Shown: positions 20,836 through 31,062 of the stretch, in pieces
How positions within the stretch are numbered: position 1 is the stretch's first letter
How the letters are laid out: the number at the start of each line of letters is the position of its first letter
DNA from: Pycnococcus provasolii
Taxonomy: Eukaryota > Chlorophyta > Pseudoscourfieldiophyceae > Pseudoscourfieldiales
Length of the DNA stretch: 64,000 nt
Direction of reading: 5' to 3'
Assembly: GCA_049487715.1 (NCBI GenBank)
Contig: CP150549.1
Span: forward strand, 682,001 to 746,000
The notes under the pieces: generated by a model
Seen by the model: only the letters and a program-made list of their open reading frames with translations
Databases searched by the model: none
Told to the model about the DNA's origin: nothing
Program-made: the position numbers and the translations under genes

Positions 20836-21801
20836 TCAGTCGTCGTCCATGGTCGGCGCGTCATCTGGCTCGTACTTCGCCAAGCGTTTGCGCACCTCCA
20901 TCAGCTGCTGGCTCTTCTGCGCCATCAAGCGCTTCATCTGCTGAAATTGCCGGCTCTCGCTCACACGCGCGTCGGACTCGGAGGAAGCTGCCGCCGCTTG
21001 CGACTTCTTCTTCTCGAGCTCCGCGTTCAGCTCCTTCACTTTTCTTTTGTACTTCTTCAGCTGCTCGTCGAATTTCGCCTTCTCCGCCTCCACGAGAGCG
21101 AGGCGCGATTCGTCCTCCTGCTCTCGCCGCCGCAGCTCCGCGTCAGTGCGCTCGCGAGCAGACTCCTGGCGGCTCGCTGCCGCCGCCTGGCTCGCCGCCG
21201 CGGCGTCGCGTCGTGCCTTCTCAGCCTCCTCGCGAGCTGCCCTCAACTCCGCCTTCAGGCTGTCCACCTCGCCGCGCAGCGCGCTTCTCTCGTCGAGCGC
21301 CTCGGTGGTAGATGTCTGCAGCTTCTGAAACTGCTCCTGCAGCCGGGTACTGTCGCGCCGCGCCGCGTCTCTCTCCTCCGCCGCACGTCGGGCGTCAGCC
21401 GCCATCTCGAGCGAGTTCAGCTGCCCACCGCGCGCCGTTGGCGTAGCTTTGAGCGCGTCCGTCTCCGAGGTTGCGATCTCGTTCAAGAACGCCTCGTTCT
21501 CCAGCCGGTTGGTGTCCGCCCGCAGCGAGACGTTCTGTGCAGCAGCTTGCTCGAGGCACTCGCGGAGCAGCAGCGCCGCCGTGTGCGAGAAGTTTGTCAC
21601 CTCCTTTTCCATGAGGTCCTTCAGCTCCTCCTTGAGGTCCTGGAGGAGTCGCGCGACGTCGTCTTTGTTGTATATGTCCTCCTCGAGTTTGAAGTCGACG
21701 ACATCCTGGAAAGCTAGCTGGACTTCCTTGAGGTGCTGGTCGCGTTTGATTTTGGCGAAGCGGAGGAAGCCGTGCAGCTGCGCGGTGTCCTCAGGCGACA
21801 T
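20836..21801 (-). CDS. LZTFL1: LZTFL1/BBS17, BBSome-regulating coiled-coil protein
   Basis: A 321-residue protein from the first ATG at 21801 (the open frame extends 15 nt upstream through a GTG). The N-terminal segment FLRFAKIKRDQHLKEVQLAF, then YNKDDVARLLQDLKEELKDL, matches the family's conserved FARxKR..L..V...F.D region. The middle is an uninterrupted charged coiled coil, and the C-terminus KSQQLMEVRKRLAKYEPDD matches the family's RKRLAxYEPxD ending almost exactly. In animals and algae LZTFL1 binds the BBSome and controls export of membrane proteins from cilia. Length is close to the family norm of about 300. Its presence implies a ciliated stage in this organism or its recent ancestors. 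Confidence 0.9.
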   Translation of the reverse strand: MSPEDTAQLHGFLRFAKIKRDQHLKEVQLAFQDVVDFKLEEDIYNKDDVARLLQDLKEELKDLMEKEVTNFSHTAALLLRECLEQAAAQNVSLRADTNRLENEAFLNEIATSETDALKATPTARGGQLNSLEMAADARRAAEERDAARRDSTRLQEQFQKLQTSTTEALDERSALRGEVDSLKAELRAAREEAEKARRDAAAASQAAAASRQESARERTDAELRRREQEDESRLALVEAEKAKFDEQLKKYKRKVKELNAELEKKKSQAAAASSESDARVSESRQFQQMKRLMAQKSQQLMEVRKRLAKYEPDDAPTMDDD

Positions 21802-23645
21802 GGTGTTAAGGCGCACCAGAGCACGGGCGATTTCAAACGAACCCGATCGCCTTGCCTGGAGGGGGTTTGCGGCCGCGGCCAGGAACGGGGGCTGGGGGGT
21901 TCAACGGGTGGATCCCCTCCAATCTCCTCCCTCTACGGTCCTTTCCCCTTTCCTCCCTCCCTCTCCCTCTCCCTCTCCCTCTCCCTCTCCGCCTTGACTC
22001 GTTCTCCTCCTCCTGACTCCTGACCTCGAGGCTCGTGTGCTCGTGTTGTGGTTTCCATCTTCCGGCTTGCTGCCTTGCTTTCATTCAGGCTTTATTACAA
22101 TTTGCATAGACTAGTTGTTCTTCGTGGTCATGGTTTATTGGTGTTCATTCTGTTGCCCGTCTGGGGTCGGGCAGTACTGTACAGTAGTCCTAGTATGTAC
22201 TACCCTAATAATAAACCTTTTGGTTCTCTTGCCTTCTTGTTTCTTGTTTTGGGCGTGGTTTGTTGGGGTCTTTGGGATGTACAGTATGTGCTTGTTATGG
22301 TGGGGTCTTTGGGATCCAATCTTGTTCCGTTCCAGGGATCATGTGCCTTGAGGTTATGGTCTGGCTGTGGTCAGGCCTTTCGGGGTTGTGCAAGATGAGG
22401 GTCACTTGAACTTGGCGGTTCCTCACTTTGTGGGACCAATGTGTAGTGCAGCGATGATACTTTTATTTGCGTATCCGTACGGACGTACAAGACTGATGAT
22501 GATCATGTGACCAAACGCACCTCAGTTGCCCACGTGTGCACCACGTGCACCGAGCGCAAGGATAGAAGATATTTCTTTGAGAAGAGAGCTCTGTTAAAAA
22601 AGCAAAAAAGGCCTCAAAAGTGTGCTGCAACCTGAAAAAAATCGAAAAAAATCCGGCACATATTGCAGGTGATCAACATTTGCCGACTCAACGGGTTGCG
22701 CAACGCACGCCTTGCACGCGTTGTTCCCTCCAGTTCTAGGGTTCAGACCAAAATGGACACCGTCCAGCGAGAAGCTCGTCCAACTTCTCGAGTTCGGTGG
22801 CGCCTTGTCTGGGAGAGTTTTCTTGAGCACGAAAGGACGCAAAAGGTCACCAACCTTTTGTAGCAGAATCTTTTGGTGCAATCGATGTGTACTGTACAGT
22901 GTCTACAGCGAACAGTGGCGTGGTGCGGTGCAATTGATCGCCGTGTTGATCGCCGAGGCCTCGTCCTTTTGAGCCTGATTCCTGAAAAGAAGCCAAGAAG
23001 GTGTTGTAAAGTAAAGAACTCGCCGACTTGTGTTCTTTTTTCCCACGCCTTCCCTGTCGTGCGTGATTGATGTGATTGTGATGTGCTCGTTTTCTTAGGG
23101 AAAAAAAAAACCAGACGGGTCCCTCAAGAGTCTGAAGTGAGAAGGGCGAAGCAGACGGTCTCGCTCGCACGAAAAGAAGAGAAGGCGAAGCAGACACAAC
23201 ACAACACAACACGCCTAAGAAGTACTGCAAAGTGTTGGCAAAGCAGACGTTTTTAGCAGGTCGTTTTTCCAACACGCCAAAGCGTCTCTTCTTCTGCGTC
23301 CCCCTCCGGCCGGAGCTCCCCTGCAACCTCTTTTTTGGTGCAAGAGCCGGCCTGCTTCTCCTTCCTCGTGAGAGCCGGCCATTTCGATCCTTCGTGTCAA
23401 GTGTAGGCTCAGTGTGCTCGTGTGTGTGCTCGTGTGTGCTCGTGTGTGCTCGTGTGTGCTCGTGTGTGTTCTTCTTCTTTTGTTTTGGCCTTTCGTTTTG
23501 TTAAGGTTCGGTGGTTACTGTTGGTTAAGGTTGGTTCAGGTTATCCTTGCGATTTCTTGACAACCCAGGGTGGTGGAAACGGCCTGCTTCGAAGCAGGGT
23601 TGAGTCTTGGGTGACGACGGAAGGAAGGGGGAACGGTGTGCACGA
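21802..23645. other. Large intergenic region, 1844 nt, no gene seen
   Basis: Divergent region between LZTFL1 and the cyclin. It contains (CCCTCT)n at 21955-21991, the 12-nt palindrome TACTGTACAGTA at 22175-22186, ACTGTACAGT at 22891-22900, GTGTGCTC repeats at 23420-23470 and an A9 run at 23101. Open frames over 90 residues on either strand look compositionally non-coding and match no family I recognise. Confidence 0.5.
21955..21991 (+). repeat. (CCCTCT)n pyrimidine microsatellite
   Basis: TCCCTCCCTCTCCCTCTCCC pattern of about six hexamer units, starting about 150 nt upstream of the LZTFL1 start codon at 21801. On the LZTFL1 sense strand it is a GGGAGA purine tract. Confidence 0.8.
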
Positions 23646-24913
23646 ATGAATACGGTGGCGGTGGAAGCCGCAAGGGCGTTGAACGGCATGGAGGGGGCGG
23701 AGGTGGGCTCGATCCAGCTCGGCGGGCAAGTGCAGGACGAGTCCATCGGACTGGTCCAGGGTGGTGCGGCGCACATGCACCTTACACCTAGGGGGCAGGA
23801 GTACGTTGGTGATCGGGAGCGGCTCATTGAGTGGTTGTTCTTCCAGACCGACAGACTGCGCCTACAGCGCTCCACGGCATACGCAGCCGTGTTCCTCATG
23901 GACCGCTACGCGTCCACCATAACAGTGTCGAGGAGCATCCTTCGCTTGACGGCGGCTACGTGCCTGTGGATCTCAGGTACGTAGGGTAACCCAGGGTTTG
24001 TGGAACAGAGGCTGGTACGAAGCCTCACTGTTCATCTCTCACGAGTTCTGACGTCACTTTCAACAACGCACACACGCACCTTAACAAACGAAACCTCTCA
24101 AACCACCTCTGCTTCCATCACAGCCAAATACGACGAGCCTGATGAGAACTTGATCACCAGCCAGCAGCTAGAGCGCATGTGCGATGGCGACTACCCTGTC
24201 CGCTTCTTCCGGAGGATGGAGAAGCAAGTGCTGAACCAGCTCAATTGGAGCGTTGCAAGTGCCTCGGCATACCACTTCCTGCACTACTTCACGCAGCGTT
24301 CGAATGTTAGACGGGCTCACGTCGCATGGAATGCACCAGACGTCTCAACACCATACTCACACACTCAAAAGGTGCTTGAAATGTGCATAAAAGGTGAGTT
24401 TTGCGTGGCTCGTGGCGAGAGAGCTCTGGCACCCTTGATAACGCTGAAACACGCTGACCTTCCCATCGACTATTCACACACACGAAAACGAAACGAAAAC
24501 CAGACGCCACTTTCCTAAAGTTCTCGCCTGTGATGCTCGCGGCTTCGCTTCTGTACTGCCAGTACAGAAGCTGTACTGTGAGAGCTGAGACACTGTCACA
24601 GCTCTGGGACAGCAACCTCGTCAGGCTCACGGGCTATACTATCGAGGACCTTGACGTGTGCGTGAGACCAGTGCGGCAAGTTTGGGAACAGTGCCTCAAG
24701 CCAGAAAGTGGCGTCAGCCCGCGTTCGGTGCTCGACGGCAACCTCATGTGCGACGAGCAGATGGACGGCGACAGCGACGACGACGACGACGAGGGGTTCG
24801 AGTTCGTCGGGTTCGACGCCTGCTTGCACTGCGACGAAGATACGTCGAGCTTGCCTACTGCTCCCGCCGACTCGCCCGACGACTCATTGGAAGTTGTGGA
24901 CATGTTCGACTGA
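23646..24913 (+). CDS. Cyclin (two introns)
   Basis: Exons 23646..23976, 24124..24393 and 24504..24913 give 336 residues. The introns are 147 nt (GTACGT...CAG) and 110 nt (GTGAGT...CAG). The cyclin box is LIEWLFFQTDRLRLQRSTAY, MDRYASTITVSRSILRLTAA, then across the first splice TCLWISAKYDEPDENLITSQ, then MEKQVLNQLNWSVASASAYH. The Cys/Ala-Lys-Tyr-Asp/Glu-Glu motif matches the LAxKYEE of mitotic and G1 cyclins. The second fold starts at DATFLKFSPVMLAASLLYCQ, which spans the second splice and fixes its phase. The C-terminus is acidic (DSDDDDDEGFEF) and has no obvious PEST end. The start is the first ATG (MNTVAVEAARALNGMEG). The cyclin class is uncertain (A/B or D-like); its CDK partner is not indicated by context. 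Confidence 0.85.
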
Positions 24914-25395
24914 ACAGTACATACAGTACGGGAAAACAAGTCTTCACAATAATGTTTATATCCATTACGCCACCAATGTTTTAAATTTTATATGTTAATC
25001 AAACAACACCATGATTTATTCACACCATACCCTAGACTAGTTTTCGTCCGTCCTTGTCGTTAGAATACTGCACAGATACGCAAACACGCGGTCGGCACGC
25101 GGCCACCTAGTAGGGGAGGCCGTGGAAGGCGCCAACGCCGCGCTCGCCGTCTCGAACACACGCGTGCAAGCTGTTTCGGTGGTGTGCAGCTTTAAGCGAG
25201 TGTGTGACACGTGCGTGCTTGATGCTTCCACGTGCTGCACGGGCCTTCCTAGCCCTAACCCTAACCCTAACCCTAACTTCCTGCTGACCCGGGGAAGGTT
25301 GGTTACTTCTTTGCTTCCAAATTTTGCTAACCGGTATCCCCAACTCATCTGGCCGGCGCATTCTGTTTGAGCTCGGCAAAGAAATCCGCCGAAGC
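24914..25395. other. Intergenic region, 482 nt
   Basis: Between the cyclin and the INO80C-like gene, both on the plus strand. It has an AT-rich 3' flank at 24940-25030 and a CCCTAA tract at 25253-25277. No gene is seen. Confidence 0.5.
25253..25277 (-). repeat. Telomere-like tract upstream of the INO80C-like gene
   Basis: Four CCCTAA units ending 119 nt before the start at 25396. The TTAGGG strand is antisense to the gene. Confidence 0.9.
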
Positions 25396-25676
25396 ATGGA
25401 CGGTCGCCGCAGCGAAGTGAGGCAGCAGCGCCGCAGCGCCGCCTCTTCCTCAAGCAAGATATCCATCGACGCCGACCTGCGACGCGCGTATCTCGCGGCG
25501 CGCCTGGCTGCGCTCGAGGAGGATAACCCGCGAGGACGCGGTGGCAAGGAGGAGGAGGAGGACGACGACGATGAAGAGTACGTTTTCGACTCGGACGACG
25601 TAATGTCCTCTGACGACGATATCAGCGACGACGACGACGACGGAGACGCGTTGGCGCGCAAAGGGCCCAAGGGCAA

Positions 25677-25707
<31 letters not shown>

Positions 25708-26076
25708 AAGAAGGGGAAGAAGACGACACGAGCGGGTGCAGGGGCGGACGGTGGCGTGAAAAAGAGGAGAGGGCAAAAGCGAAAGACGGGTGACGCATCT
25801 GCTAAGAGGAATGTGCCCACCCTGCTGAAACCACGTTACGAAAACTTTGAGGACTTGTTGCGATCGACGGACGACGACGCGCGACGGCGATACGAGGGCG
25901 CAGCTAGCTTCACAAACACACCTCTACCAGGCCGGAGTCTCTGCGAGCTAACGGGTCTCGAGGCGCGCTACACGCACCCGACGACGAAGATGAGGTTTCA
26001 CGGCCGGCGCGAGTTCCGTCAGATTGAGGATATGCCAACACTCGCCGTGCAGGCGAAGATGACGAGGATGTTGTAG
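25396..26076 (+). CDS. INO80 chromatin-remodelling complex subunit C / Ies6-like (YL1_C domain)
   Basis: A 226-residue protein. The N-terminal half is charged and disordered, with an acidic block (EEEEDDDDEEYVFDSDD) and a (KKA)n block, as in many chromatin proteins. The C-terminal 45 residues form a YL1_C domain: SLCELTGLEARYTHPTTKMR and FHGRREFRQIEDMP. In Ies6/INO80C this element binds the Arp5-Ino80 module that engages nucleosomes. An SWR1-subunit YL1/Vps72 is less likely because the product is short and lacks the long YL1 N-domain. The first ATG gives MDGRRSEVRQQRRSA; the frame is open further upstream without an ATG. Convergent with the kinase gene, only 29 nt between stop codons. Confidence 0.75.
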
Positions 26077-26105
26077 GAATATAAGAGAATTGTACAGGTA
26101 CACGT

Positions 26106-27422
26106 TTACAACAACACCTGACTGGTTAAGCGAGCTTGTTGTCGTCTCGCCTGCTCCACCGCCGAATCTGCGGATGCCTTAGCCTTGCGTTTTTGGTACA
26201 GCTCCGCACGCGTTAGGCCTGAGCCGTCGTTCGAGGATGGGTACGTTGGCATAAGTGCCATATCCTTGGGACGAGGAGGCTCATCAAACCATGCGTGCGT
26301 TGCAGCCTCCGCCGCCGGCAGTCGGCGCGCGGGATTGTAGGTGAGAAGTCCAGACAGCATCGCAAGTCCGTTCGTTGACAGCGTGGGCCTGTAGCTCTCA
26401 GTGTTGCCCGGAATCACCGGGCGTGAGCTGGGAAATAGCTCGCCGAGACGGCTGCACGGCGGACCCGGAAAGTCGAAGCGCCTCGCAGCGGGAAAGTTTG
26501 GGTACTCGGGCCACTCTTCGCTTGACGGTTTTCCAAGTACGGCGAAGATTTTCTGAATCTGGTCAATTTCGCTCTTGCCAGGAAAGAGCGCATCTTTCTG
26601 CAGCAGTTCGGCAAAGATGCACCCCATCGACCAGAGGTCCACACCCGTGGAGTAGAACGACGTTTGAACTGTGCCTGCTCGTGGGTCGCTGTCCGACTTG
26701 TCTTTCGTTTCACCGTTCGGTCCGACGTCGCTTCCTCCGAGCAGAAGTTCCGGTGCACGGTACCACAACGTCACGACCATGTGCGTCATCGGCTTGAGCG
26801 GGCTTCCGTAGTTGCGCGCGAGCCCAAAGTCGCATATTTTGCACTGTCCTTCGTGGTTCATGAGCACGTTGGACGTTTTCAGGTCACGGTGCACAACCCA
26901 GTGTTCGTGTAGGTAACTGACACCTGCTAATAGTTGTTTCATGACCGTTTTCACCTCCGAGACTGTGAATGGCGTCGTCATGGCATCCATGAGAGCGCGC
27001 AAGTCGTGGTCCATGTACTCCATGACGACGTATATGCTCCGAGGCACATACGTAGAACATGAGATTGCTCCTGCACCCGGTCCGTTCTCAGCAGCGTCGC
27101 CACCACCACCCCCAACGACAACTTCACGCACGTTAACAATTGCGGGGTGTGAGAGCGTGAGCAGTATGGAAAGTTCACGGATAGACGTGAGCGGGAATCC
27201 TGAGGATGATCCTGCACGTCCATCCCTTCCCGACGCTGATCGCGCTCCTCCCATAAGTTTGAGTCGTTTCAGGGCGACAGTCTTGGCCGTCGAAATCTCA
27301 CGAGCACGATACACAACCCCATACGTCCCTTCGTCGATCCTGTTGAGAATTTCATAGCAAGAAACACTGCGACAGCTTTGACTTCGACGACAAGGAGGGA
27401 CGACATCTGACGGCATCACCAT
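26106..27422 (-). CDS. CDK11 (PITSLRE/CDC2L)-type cyclin-dependent kinase
   Basis: A 438-residue protein kinase. Motifs in order: glycine loop RIDEGTYGVVYRAREI, catalytic Lys in TVALKRLKLM, cyclin-binding helix PLTSIRELSILL (the family's PITSLRE signature), HRDLKTSNVLMNH, DFGLARNYGSPLKPMTHMVV, TLWYRAPELLLG and LFPGKSEIDQIQKIF. The full set matches CDK11/CDKG, which pairs with L-type cyclins in transcription and pre-mRNA splicing. Unlike animal CDK11 there is almost no N-terminal extension (about 22 residues). A polar insert (PNGETKDKSDSDPRAG) follows the APE motif. The upstream region, shared with the divergent RPC3 gene, has a TTAGGG tract 81 nt before the start. Confidence 0.92.
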   Translation of the reverse strand: MVMPSDVVPPCRRSQSCRSVSCYEILNRIDEGTYGVVYRAREISTAKTVALKRLKLMGGARSASGRDGRAGSSSGFPLTSIRELSILLTLSHPAIVNVREVVVGGGGGDAAENGPGAGAISCSTYVPRSIYVVMEYMDHDLRALMDAMTTPFTVSEVKTVMKQLLAGVSYLHEHWVVHRDLKTSNVLMNHEGQCKICDFGLARNYGSPLKPMTHMVVTLWYRAPELLLGGSDVGPNGETKDKSDSDPRAGTVQTSFYSTGVDLWSMGCIFAELLQKDALFPGKSEIDQIQKIFAVLGKPSSEEWPEYPNFPAARRFDFPGPPCSRLGELFPSSRPVIPGNTESYRPTLSTNGLAMLSGLLTYNPARRLPAAEAATHAWFDEPPRPKDMALMPTYPSSNDGSGLTRAELYQKRKAKASADSAVEQARRQQARLTSQVLL

Positions 27423-27909
27423 CCTCTTCGCGCCATACCCATACGTAGAATGAAGAGCAACGTGTGAAGGAAACGGAACGAGCCAGCCAAGAAGGAAAAA
27501 GAGGGTTAGGGTATTAGGGTATTAGATTAGGGTTAGGGTTCGGATTAGGGTTCGCCGCCACCTTCTCTTTTTTTTGTTTTCTTTTCACGGGCCGTTTTCG
27601 CCATCCGCCATTCGCACAACTCACTCACTCACTCACTCACTGGTGGGTGCCTTAAGCTTACTGTAGCTAGACTATTTTAGGTGTGCTAACCAACCGTTGT
27701 AGTAGTCTCTGCTCTCCTTCCACTCACTCACTCACTGGCTGACTGGTGCCCTTAAGCTTAGGGTATGTGGTGCTATTTGATATATTTGGTGGTATATTTG
27801 GTATCCCTTTCTTATAAATATATTTGGCTGTTTCTTAAGGGTAGTATGCCGCGTGCTTCAGGCTCAGGATTGAAAATGAAAAAGTCCGACCCCTCCGGGG
27901 CTGCTGGCC
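27423..27909. other. Divergent intergenic region, 487 nt
   Basis: Shared promoter region of the CDK11-like and RPC3 genes. It contains the telomere-like tract 27503-27552 and two copies of a module made of (CACT)n followed within about 20 nt by CTTAAGCTTA, near 27618-27662 and 27721-27762. Confidence 0.6.
27503..27552 (+). repeat. Telomere-like tract in the CDK11/RPC3 divergent promoter
   Basis: Interrupted TTAGGG units (GGTTAGGGTATTAGGGTATTA, then GGTTAGGGTTCGGATTAGGG). The tract starts 81 nt upstream of the kinase start at 27422 and lies 357 nt before the RPC3 start. Confidence 0.9.
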
Positions 27910-30072
27910 ATGGAAGCCTGCAAGGAGCAGCTCACGGCGGTGTACGAGTTGGTGGCTCAGGACGCGTGCAAGCTGTTGGTTCAGCCTCTCGACCTTCATC
28001 AAAAGAAATCCTCAAAGGTGGATCATGCCAATAACAATAAAAGCGATAACAACAACGAAGACTTCGAATCTACGCAAATGTGCTTCGACACAGCTGAACC
28101 GGCGTGCCTCGAACTCGCTTGCGAACTTCTGGAAGAAAGATTCGGCGATGCGGTAGCACTCACCGCCAGAGCGCTCATAAACAGAGGAACGCTGCACATG
28201 CACGACCTACACGGAGCTGTCAACCAAGAGGCCACAGCAAGAAGCAGGTCGCGACTTTCCAGCATTCCGAGCATATCACCCGAAGTGGTACGCGCTTCAG
28301 TCGAACTGCTCGTTCACCACAACTGCGTGCACTGCGTCGAACGAAGAGTCGCGCGGCCGACAAACCAGCAGAGTGAAGCTCACTCAGCATCAGCAAAGGG
28401 AAAGTCGGCAGCAACCTCCTCTTCCATCGTGACGTACGCGTACGCGTGCAGCGCACACAGGGTCTGCCAGCGACTCAGCTACCCCGCATTTCTCATGCAC
28501 GCACGCGACGAAATGGGGTCGCTCGCGGAACTCATCGTACGCATCCTCATCAACCACGGAAGGCTGTCATACGCCCGACTCGCGACCAAGCTGGCGCGAG
28601 AGCTGCGACAAATTGCGGTGAAAGGACAGCAGTGCAACCGCACGGACGACATACTCTACGTGTTCCGTGCGATGGTGGAGGCGCGCTTCGTCGAGCGCGC
28701 GCCGGACAGAGGGACGCCTGCGGCGGACATGCCGAAAAAGGAACCTAAGAGCGGCAGCGGCGGTGGGCCGCGGTCGGGCTCGAGTGCCTTTGCAAAGCAG
28801 CAACAGCAGCAGCTCCAGACATTTGACGACGGGCCGAACATGCCGAACCTCATGGACAAGTACCAGCAGGTGCGCTTCCTGCTTCCACCAGAACTCGAGT
28901 CTGCACCTTTGTTGGGCGACGGCGACACACCTGCGGACGATCCATCACTCGCAGAAGAGCAAACAGGGAGCGGGCGTAAGCGCGTACGAGCTGTCGTGGA
29001 CGATGACGACGACGAGGAAGCGGCTGACGAGCCCGCCAACAAGGCGTCTCGTGGTGATGCCGCCACAGGCACTTCCTCGAAGGTGGCTGTTCGAAAGCAG
29101 CTTGTGCGCTGGCGTGTCAACAACGACGAGTTCTTGCGCCGCATGCGCCACGCGGAAATCGCATTGAACGTACGAAACCTCTACGGACATCACGCGGCAA
29201 CGGCAGTGGCGACATTACTTTGCGCGCATCGATCAAATGAAAATTTCCCGCCACAGGCGGAGGAACAGACGATGATGTTCGGAGGTAACGACGCGGCGGA
29301 GTCGACGAGACAGCACCGGCGGAAGGCGAGTCAGGTGGCAAAGCGGACTGGACTTCCCACGGCAATTGCTGCGGCGTCAACAGGTGGGGCTGGCAGTGGC
29401 CGCACCTCGAAGGAAAGGGAGACGTACCCAAACCCACCAAGCGACATCGAGCAGCAGCTGCAGGAGATGTCTCGGCATCCGCTGCAGATCGTGCGACCTG
29501 GTGACGAAGGCCCGACGGGTCCGCAATACTGCGTTTCAACGAAGCGTGCAATCCACCTTGTGCAGATTCATGAACTTCAGGCTATGATCAAACACCGCTT
29601 TGGGGAACTCGCGTTACGGTGTTACCGCATCCTCGAGATGATGGGAATCTTCAACTCAAAGATGATCGCAGATCGCGCTATGACGTCTGAAGGCGATGTG
29701 AACCAGGTGATGTACCAGCTCGAGCGCGCAGGCTGTGTGCAGTACCAGGAGATCGTCCCTGATAATGCGCAGCGACTGCGGGCTACGCAAGGGCGGATGA
29801 ATCCGAACGCCTGGCGTTTCGATTTCGAAATTCTCCAGCGTCATTTCACGGCGCAGCTACATACGATGGCGTCGCGCCTTCTTCAGCGCCTGCGTCATGT
29901 CACCGATACGAGCATGTCGATCATGGGTGACGACGACGACGGCAAATTGATCGTCGAGTCTCTGACTGAGGGCGAGAAGCTCGCTCTGAAACGTGCTAAG
30001 ATAACATGCGACAATATTGAGATGCAGCTGATGTGCGTCGCGCGTTTGCTCCGCCTGTTCGCGGACATGTAG
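27910..30072 (+). CDS. DNA-directed RNA polymerase III subunit RPC3 (RPC82/POLR3C)
   Basis: A 720-residue subunit of the Pol III C82-C34-C31 trimer, which opens promoter DNA for tRNA and 5S transcription. Winged-helix segments typical of RPC3 are visible: LELACELLEERFGDAVALTA near residue 60, MGSLAELIVRILINHGRLSY near 200, RFGELALRCYRILEMMGIFN near 560, and MIADRAMTSEGDVNQVMYQL. The 75-aa spacer (GSGRKRVRAVVDDDDDEEAA) is acidic, as in homologues. The C-terminus is a long helix (GEKLALKRAKITCDNIEMQL then MCVARLLRLFADM), also typical. The start ATG 27910 lies a few residues before the first helix. An overlapping upstream frame (27765) is out of phase and rejected. The length is about 150 residues above animal POLR3C because of disordered inserts. 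Confidence 0.9.
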   Translation: MEACKEQLTAVYELVAQDACKLLVQPLDLHQKKSSKVDHANNNKSDNNNEDFESTQMCFDTAEPACLELACELLEERFGDAVALTARALINRGTLHMHDLHGAVNQEATARSRSRLSSIPSISPEVVRASVELLVHHNCVHCVERRVARPTNQQSEAHSASAKGKSAATSSSIVTYAYACSAHRVCQRLSYPAFLMHARDEMGSLAELIVRILINHGRLSYARLATKLARELRQIAVKGQQCNRTDDILYVFRAMVEARFVERAPDRGTPAADMPKKEPKSGSGGGPRSGSSAFAKQQQQQLQTFDDGPNMPNLMDKYQQVRFLLPPELESAPLLGDGDTPADDPSLAEEQTGSGRKRVRAVVDDDDDEEAADEPANKASRGDAATGTSSKVAVRKQLVRWRVNNDEFLRRMRHAEIALNVRNLYGHHAATAVATLLCAHRSNENFPPQAEEQTMMFGGNDAAESTRQHRRKASQVAKRTGLPTAIAAASTGGAGSGRTSKERETYPNPPSDIEQQLQEMSRHPLQIVRPGDEGPTGPQYCVSTKRAIHLVQIHELQAMIKHRFGELALRCYRILEMMGIFNSKMIADRAMTSEGDVNQVMYQLERAGCVQYQEIVPDNAQRLRATQGRMNPNAWRFDFEILQRHFTAQLHTMASRLLQRLRHVTDTSMSIMGDDDDGKLIVESLTEGEKLALKRAKITCDNIEMQLMCVARLLRLFADM

Positions 30073-31062
30073 CACTGTAAGACTACTTACTTAAAGTTCT
30101 TTGATTCTCCCACCGCCCTTAGCCTGTCTCCCACCAGCATGTTGTTGCGAAACGTGCCCCGCCCTTCGCCTCGGTCCGTTTCATACTTCCTTCCTACGGT
30201 GGTCTATGGATACGGTACATACCAACTATATAGTACATAGGTAGGGGTGAGAACATTGGCAAAGCTCTGATAGGTCCGCGGACTATGGTAGGACCTTTAT
30301 CGTGAGGCACCTACTGTACCTGTGTTTGTACAGTAGCCGCTGAGCCTCTTCGATGCGGTAAACTTAGTTATCGAGGTATGTACCAGGCTGGCAGGGATCC
30401 GACCCTGGCAGCCTGGAATCCGGGTCGGAAGCAGCTCACCAAGCTCCTCAGCTGAAGTCCTGAGCTTGGTAACAGCACACCAAAGGACGGTGTGTGTGCG
30501 CGTGGCAGGTGTCGCCCTCTCAGAGAATGCGTTGTTAGACTAAGGTTGGGTCCCCCAGGTGGTGTGTTCTTGCTCATGCTGTCATACATGCACTGCTGGC
30601 CACTTATGAATCTGTTCCACTCCTCAGGTAGTCCCTTCCCTCCCTCAGACCCTCACATGGGACCATCCCGTCATCCCAATGCAGCAATGCAAGCCAGCCT
30701 AACTTTGGAAATTTGATTGCAATATCTCTGGCTGGTTCTCGTTACCGCTACACATGGTTCTCGAAGCATCGCCATCAGTCAATCAAGTCCGTGATCGCAT
30801 GTTACTCTAAAGGTATGTGATCACAGGGGTTTTGGTGTTTCTTTCCTCGTGAAGGCGATCCCGATCCTTTTGTCGCCCTCGCTCGTCGTCGTCTTCTGTC
30901 GTCGGGTGCGCTCCTTCCCTTCCCTTCCTCCTCCAGGGGGCCTCTGCGCACTTTCCCACTCCATTCTTCCATCGCAGCTGGCCTCGTGTTCGCGTTCGAG
31001 TTCATCTGGCTCACATACCTTACACTCTTACAGTACATACCCGTTGTTATATACTACACGAT
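30073..31062. other. Intergenic region, 990 nt
   Basis: Between RPC3 and the phytocyanin-like gene. It contains the inverted pair CTACTGTAC/GTACAGTAG at 30311-30336, a strong hairpin at 30383-30416 and a weaker hairpin (CCAAGCTC...GAGCTTGG) at 30438-30470. No gene is supported. Confidence 0.5.
30383..30416. repeat. Near-perfect 14-bp hairpin
   Basis: CCAGGCTGGCAGGG and CCCTGGCAGCCTGG flank the loop ATCCGA; 13 of 14 positions pair. The arm sequence is related to CTGGCTGCCTGGG words at 10182 and 52863. It could be a MITE-like remnant or an RNA hairpin. Confidence 0.6.

Noticed and set aside
22594-23326. Two minus-strand frames of 95 and 159 residues in the large gap
   Set aside because: The longer one begins from a non-ATG codon, crosses homopolymers and shows no family resemblance; the shorter one likewise matches nothing I recognise.
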